Under the pieces are notes generated by a model. That model did no database searches, had not been told where the DNA came from, and saw nothing but the letters and a program-made list of their open reading frames with translations. Below are positions 58,394-64,000 of a stretch of DNA of 64,000 nucleotides, piece after piece. Source of the DNA: Nemophila menziesii (Eukaryota > Streptophyta > Magnoliopsida > Boraginales > Hydrophyllaceae); contig JARWIR010000013.1 of the NCBI GenBank assembly GCA_029959085.1, positions 11,285,186-11,349,185 of the forward strand. Reading direction: 5' to 3'. The stretch's first letter is position 1. Every line of letters begins with the position of its first letter. The position numbers were made by a program, and so were the translations under genes.

Positions 58394-61300
58394 ATGGCAC
58401 TAACCGCCACCCTCGCCACTGTAACTCGCCACCGTCTCATTTGGTCCTACACTACATCAACGACGTCGTTTCACTCTTCTTCATTTCCACTAAAACTAAC
58501 CACTAAAAACTATCACCACAGTAACTTCAAACGAGCGTACTCAACAACAATGGCGACAGCTACAGAACAACCACTTGAATCATTAACAAGTGTAGAGAAG
58601 CAAAAGCTCACTACGCCTTACGGCTCCTGGAAATCTCCCATCACCGCCGACCTCGTCTCTGGCTCCTCCAAACGTCTCGGTGGCTTCGCCGTCGATTCCC
58701 TCGGCCACCTTTTCTGGCTCGAATCTCGCCCCACTGAATCAGGGTACACTTACATATATATGCGCTTGTACATATAATTTATAAACCTTATAAACCCTAA
58801 AAAAGGCAAAAATTCTAATTTGATAATAGTGGATAGGCAATATGTTCTGATTGTAAAATACGCCTTGATTCTTCTTATTGTTTAAACCCTTCAAACCCCT
58901 AAAGATTGAGTTTTTATTGTATTTTTGAATGAATTTATTGTAATTGTTTGTAATTTGTATTTATAGACGATCAGTGTTGGTAAAGGGAGCAGAGAAAGCA
59001 GGAGAGGAGGACATAGATATTACTCCTAAAGAATTTGCAGTGAGGACAACAGCTCAGGAATATGGAGGTGGAGCATTTTCCATTTCAGGGGATACTCTAT
59101 TTTTCTCAAATAACAAGGATCAAAGGCTTTACAAACAATCAATTTCATCAAAAGGTAAAATCTTCACATTTTACATTGCTTTTTTCTAATCTCATTTGGC
59201 AAAAGGAAGTACATAGATTTGTCAAAAACTAATGCAGATAGTAACTCCTACATTTCAATTATTTAGTTGCTTATAGTTTTTTATTTTCTTTCATTTAAAT
59301 TAGCTCCATGTTTATATTCCAAAAAAACCCCGTGAGTTAAATCAAATCACCATGTTCTATAAGTAGTAGCTTAATATTCACGTTTTATATATCAACATTC
59401 CAAATCTATCCTTCCATGGGGGGTATATTTGACATATTTTTTGAAATAACACGGGTAATTCGTGGTCCAGCAGATACTGTGCCGGTACCTATTACTCCAG
59501 ATTATGGCGGACCCCACGTGTCCTATGCAGATGGATTTTTCGATTCACACTTTAATCGTTATGTTACAGTCCAGGAAGGTAAAATATCGATACTCAATTT
59601 CTCACTTCTTATCTTATATTCATCACCTTTTTTTTTTTTCAAATTTCTTTTAATAGATTGCCGTGGGGGTAGCATAAATTCAATCACAAGCATTGTCTCA
59701 ATTGACCTCAAAGAAAACAGCATAAATGGTAAGAATGTATCTATTTCAAATCATTTTTTCATTATTATTATGTATAAATTTCTTGCTTATCTAACATGCA
59801 GTATTTGCAACGCAGATCCTAAAGTATTAGTTAGTGGAAATGACTTTTATGCTTTCCCTCGTTTGGATCACGAAGGAAAAAGAATAGCATGGATTGAGTG
59901 GGGCCACCCTAACATGCCATGGGATAAATCTGAACTTTGGGTCGGCTATATATCTGATAATGGGTACATATCATATTGTCCCTTTTTAAATTATATTTCT
60001 CAAGTAATTAATTTTATGTTCTCTAATACAAACATTACACTTCAGAGATGTTCAGAAACGAACCTGTGTAGCAGGTGGTGATCCAAATATTGTGGAGTCT
60101 CCTACCGAACCTAAGTGGTCCCCACAAGGTATTATGCAAACAATTTTTCAGTAATTGTTTTTTTAATCCTTATATTATGCTTTTCTGTGATTTTTAACAT
60201 TAACTAAATGAAATGATATCTTTGCTTTTGTAGGGGAACTGTTTTTCATCACTGATAGAAAGAATGGGTTCTGGAACCTTTACAAATGGGTAAATATAAG
60301 GGATTCTGTTATGAACTTAATATTCATCAAACTTGTCCTTATTATTAATTAAATTTTCATTTTTTTCATTTTTGACAGATAGAATCTGCTAATGAGGTTC
60401 AGCCTGTTTATTCCTTGAATGCTGAATTTGCAAGACCTTTATGGGTTTTCGGTATGAACTCGTATGAATTTATTCAGAAGAATTTGATTGCTTGTACTTA
60501 CAGGTAACACTCACGATCACACTAATCATTACTGTTTCTTTTTATTTTTTTATTTTGTACAATTAATTTAAAACTATTCACATGTGATTGTTTATTTCAC
60601 TATTTTCCGTGTTTTCCTTACTATTTGCAGGGAGAATGGGAAGTCACATCTTGGAATTATGAATGTTGATCGAAATACTTTATCTACGATTCAAATTCCT
60701 TTTACAGACATTGATAATATAGTAATACTCTGTTTTCTTTTCATCGTTTTTGCTAATAATGTAGGGTAAAATACCAAATACCCCCTGTAGTTTGACTCAA
60801 GGAACTACCAAGGGTGTATATGGTATTTTACCCAAGAATGGTATTTAAAAATGTGAATATGATTTTGCAGAGTGGCACTCCTAATGAATTGTACATCGAG
60901 GGAGCATCTCCAGTTCATACCACATCAATAGCTAAGGTCTGACAGACTTAAAACCCTTCCCTTAAACCTTGTACTTGCACTCCAGATTTTATGGTTTACT
61001 TTAATTTCATGAACAGGTTATCTTGGATAATGAAAAGACAAAAGCAATTGATTTTAAGATAATGTGGTCAAGTTCATCTATTAGCTCGATGTGTGAATCA
61101 TACTTAAGCTCACCAGAATTAATAGAGTTTCCTACAGAAGTACCAGGTCAAACTGCATATGCGTACTTTTATCCACCTACTAACTCCATTTATCAAGCTT
61201 CTCAACAAGAAAAGCCTCCTTTGCTTTTAAAAAGTCATGGTATATTCATTTTTCGCTAATAAAATGTTTACAGTTTCTGAATATGATGATGATAAAAAAT

Positions 61301-62409
61301 TACAGAATTATACGCGTTGAAATATTTGTAGGAGGACCTACTGCTGAAACACATGGAGTCTTAAATCTTAGTATACAATATTGGACTAGCCGTGGTTGGG
61401 CATTTGTGGATGTTAATTATGGTGGGAGTACAGGTATGCCCTATACACTGAACTTATATCAAATTGTTTTAATGTCTATAATATTTCTTTTTAATTTAAT
61501 TTATTTTAAATTTTGAAGGTTACGGAAGAGAATATCGAGACAGGTTATTAGGAAACTGGGGAATTGTGGATGTTAATGATTGTTGTAGTTGCGCAAAGTT
61601 TTTGGTAATATAAAAACACTGCTAAATATATTTGTTTTTTTTTTTTTGAAATTTGTAATATATATATTTGGGACATGCAGGTGAATAGTGGAAAGGTTGA
61701 TGGTGAAAGACTGTGTATTACGGGTGGTTCTGCTGGTGGGTACACTACTTTGGCTGCTCTTGCGTTCAGGGATACTTTTAAAGCTGGAGCCTCTTTGTAT
61801 GGTGTAAGTTCTTTTATTGCTTTTTACCTTTTTATGTTATAAACGTTTGAGCAAGCTTTTTAAGGGTTTTATATTTTTATGATTGGTTGAAAAACAGGTT
61901 GCTGATCTGAAATCGTTGAGGGAAGAGACTCATAAATTTGAATCTCGTTATATTGATAATCTTGTTGGTGATGATGAGAAGGTGTATTATGAAAGATCTC
62001 CTATCAATTTTGTTGATAAGTTTTCATGCCCCATTATTCTCTTTCAGGGCTTAGAAGATAAGGTATTGATGCTCATATTTGTTGAAACATATGAGCTAAC
62101 ACAGACTAATGCGCATAAGTTGTAGGTTGTAGCGCCTGATCAAGCACGCAAAATCTACAGTGCGTTGAAGAAAAAAGGATTGCCTGTTGCTCTTGTGGAG
62201 TATGAAGGAGAACAACATGGTTTTCGCAAGGTATTTATTTACTAGGGTAAATTCTTGATACATAAGTTTAATATTTATGCTACAAATTATTACAGGCTGA
62301 AAATATAAAGTTTACACTTGAACAACAAATGGTGTTCTTTGCGCGTTTGGTTGGAAACTTTAAGGTGGCTGACGAAATCTCTCCGATAAAAATAGACAAT
62401 CATGATTGA
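58394..62409 (+). CDS. S9-family serine peptidase (prolyl-oligopeptidase/acylaminoacyl-peptidase type), 17 exons, probably plastid-targeted
   Basis: Exons joined by hand at GT-AG sites: 58394-58743, 58967-59154, 59474-59578, 59657-59728, 59816-59963, 60046-60128, 60234-60289, 60379-60503, 60631-60721, 60871-60936, 61017-61239, 61332-61433, 61519-61604, 61681-61803, 61898-62062, 62126-62230, 62296-62409. Together they give 2202 nt, 733 residues, with no internal stop. The C-terminal alpha/beta-hydrolase part has the HGGP oxyanion motif (502-505), the nucleophile elbow GGSAGG (Ser582), GLEDK (Asp660) and EQHGF (His692), the triad order of clan SC family S9. Residues about 100-430 fit the beta-propeller part; a YGGG motif lies at 149-152. 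The first 52 residues are rich in Ser, Thr and Arg and poor in acidic residues, like a transit peptide; a second in-frame Met (codon 53, base 58550) could start a cytosolic form. It would hydrolyse short peptides; the substrate cannot be told. The gene looks intact and single-copy here. Confidence 0.93.
60764..60833. repeat. 70-bp foldback in intron 9 of the S9 peptidase gene
   Basis: The intron contains GGGTAAAATACCA near its middle and the inverted copy TGGTATTTTACCC 44 bp further on. With a few mismatches the arms extend to about 20 bp. This looks like a tiny foldback element or a fragment of one. No target-site duplication was recognised. It does not disturb the splice sites. Confidence 0.5.
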
Positions 62410-64000
62410 GGTTTTGATTGCCAATGGATATCTCATCTTTGTAAAACAATAATAGTTTTTTTAAATGTACTCCATTACTAATATTATAACTTGTTCTTCC
62501 CTTTAATGGAGACTTCTCCTTTTTGGCCAAAATACTCTTTTATTTCTAAGTGTGACGTAAAAACCTATGCCATGTGGACATAACCGCCATTTTTTAACGT
62601 AATTGGCAGGCGAGGAAAAATAATAGTTTATGAATACTAGGATGGTGATTACAAAACAAATTGGTGATTAATGGTGTTACTGTTCACTTGTTAGTAATAT
62701 AACATATAATTTGTTAGAAAAAAATAAAAATTGTAAAAAAATCGGGGGAACATGGCACCCCTAAGGGGTAACGTGGCTCTGTCCCTGTTAGAGTGTATAT
62801 TTGTTTGTTGAGCAATGCTATATATAATACCTTTTTGATTTATCTTTGTTACTTTTTGTGACATTAAATAAAAAAGAAAAAAAATTAATAGTTAGGAAAT
62901 GATTTTATTGGAATTTTAAATTTTTATAAATCATTACGCTTGTTTGTTTTTATCCTTTTTTTCTCTATGTTGATTGTGTGTTTATGTAAGTTTTTGCCTG
63001 GTTGACAATTCTACTAATGGTAATAAGTTTTTATACTTTTTTCCCTATCTTGATTGTGTGTTTGTGTAAGTTTTTGCCTGGGTGGTAAATGAAGTGTAAT
63101 TTAGGTTTGGTTGTATTGTAGTATAGATTTAGGAAGTTTTTGTGCTTCTCATAATTGAGAAATCACTTATTATTTTATAACCTCCTCTAGTTACATCTTT
63201 ATAACCATCATTTTATTATTAGCAAATGATGAAGTATTGAACAAAGACAAAAAACGGGTTTTGTAATTTTGAAAATTTTGAATGAAATTTTTAAATTGAA
63301 CTAATTTTAGTAGAATGTTATTAAAAGTTAACAAAATATCACATAACTGTGAAATGATTTCATTTAAGGAGTGGACACTATATAAGAAAACCAATGACGA
63401 ATTTAGAAAAATTGAATTAGAAATATCTTGACAAATAAAAAAATAACTTATTTACTTGAAAAAATAACTTTAGATTTGTACAAAAATTACGGTTTACTAA
63501 AATTACATGAATCTCATATAATAATATATGATTTTATAGGATATTTCATCTATATATTATTCTTATAAAACAATATACCTATAAATTATATTAAATATAC
63601 ACTTATATTTTATATTCATAATATGCATTAACAACTTATATTAGTTAAGGTTAATTTATTATTTGTTATAATTTTTATAACATGAACTTATAAAATATGG
63701 TTTAATATTCTTCAGAAACAAAAGAATAGATTGGAACGTGTTTATTTATGTTCTCGTAATGAATTTATAGTTTTAAGATATTAAAATTAGTTATATGATA
63801 TTAATCACCTTAAACAGGACTCACACCTTTCTTCATTTTTAGAGCAAGAATATAAATAAAGAGTAAACGAGTCAAGCTGTTTGTGAGCAATTCGAACTTG
63901 GATCTGAATAAAAAATTATTTGTTTATTAATGAATTTAAACTCAAATTTAAATTCGTTAAAACAAACTATTTTATGAACTGGTCGTTTATAATTATGAAT
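62410..64000. other. 3' flank of the peptidase gene and AT-rich intergenic DNA
   Basis: The 3' untranslated region starts at 62410; no single clear polyadenylation signal stands out. A short near-direct repeat (TTTTTGCCTGG with TTGATTGTGTGTTT) occurs at 62970-63003 and 63050-63081. No gene or known element recognised to the window end. Confidence 0.4.

Noticed and set aside
59416..60081. 221-codon continuous frame as a separate gene
   Set aside because: It is read-through of exons 3-5 and the introns between them of the S9 peptidase gene; consistent splice sites and phases on both sides show these are exons of one gene.

Overview
The window is nuclear DNA of a flowering plant, most likely a eudicot. 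It is strongly A+T-rich, has GT-AG introns in a plant-type gene, contains a MIZ1-domain (DUF617) gene of land-plant type, and carries a typical plant set of transposable elements (L1-type LINEs with an RNase H domain, tRNA-derived SINEs, CACTA, hAT, Mutator-like and Tourist-like elements, and Ty1/copia and Ty3/gypsy debris). I cannot name the species. No CRISPR array, operon, rRNA or convincing tRNA gene was seen.

Only two genes look intact. One is an intronless 237-codon MIZ1-domain (DUF617) gene on the minus strand (10082-10795) with a TATA box about 95 bp upstream. The other is a 17-exon gene on the plus strand (58394-62409). I assembled it by hand into one open frame of 733 residues encoding an S9-family serine peptidase (prolyl-oligopeptidase type, probably plastid-targeted), with Ser582, Asp660 and His692 as the likely triad. 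They are far apart and show no sign of working together. A third locus (51585-52950, minus) holds a fragment of a quinone oxidoreductase gene with a partly duplicated exon inside an otherwise unrecognised exon-like structure.

Most of the rest is transposon. Left part (1-18 kb): an LTR-like end with a tRNA-Met-type primer site, a SINE, two divergent decayed LINEs (3.9-8.8 kb), a 900-bp hAT element, a CACTA element with TNP2 remains (12.2-14.5 kb), a Tourist MITE, a LINE fragment, and a SINE whose promoter head is triplicated. Middle (18-35 kb): a zone of dispersed GGGTAYATACCC-like motifs, a miniature CACTA, a cluster of three Mutator-type foldback elements (23.1-25.0 kb), a second CACTA with Transposase_24-type remains, inverted gypsy-leader-like pieces, a LINE and a SINE. 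Right part (35-58 kb): a near full-length but dead LINE split by a 531-bp hAT element, a 5'-truncated LINE with an odd GC-rich insert, a hAT-like element with a nested Tourist copy, a LINE interrupted by a Mutator MITE, copia gag remains, a 31-bp minisatellite, a long-arm foldback element, about 1.3 kb of telomere-like CCTTAA repeats, and a LINE ending about 200 bp upstream of the peptidase gene.

Many insertions could be delimited to the base from target-site duplications (TSDs): 8 bp for hAT, 9 bp for Mutator-type, TTA for Tourist-type, 3 bp for CACTA, 11-16 bp for SINE/LINE. I found no clear candidate for an undescribed multi-gene system. The most unusual objects are the triplicated SINE head, the CCTTAA array, the GC-rich insert in a young LINE, and the quinone-oxidoreductase chimera. 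All coordinates and alignments were read by eye.
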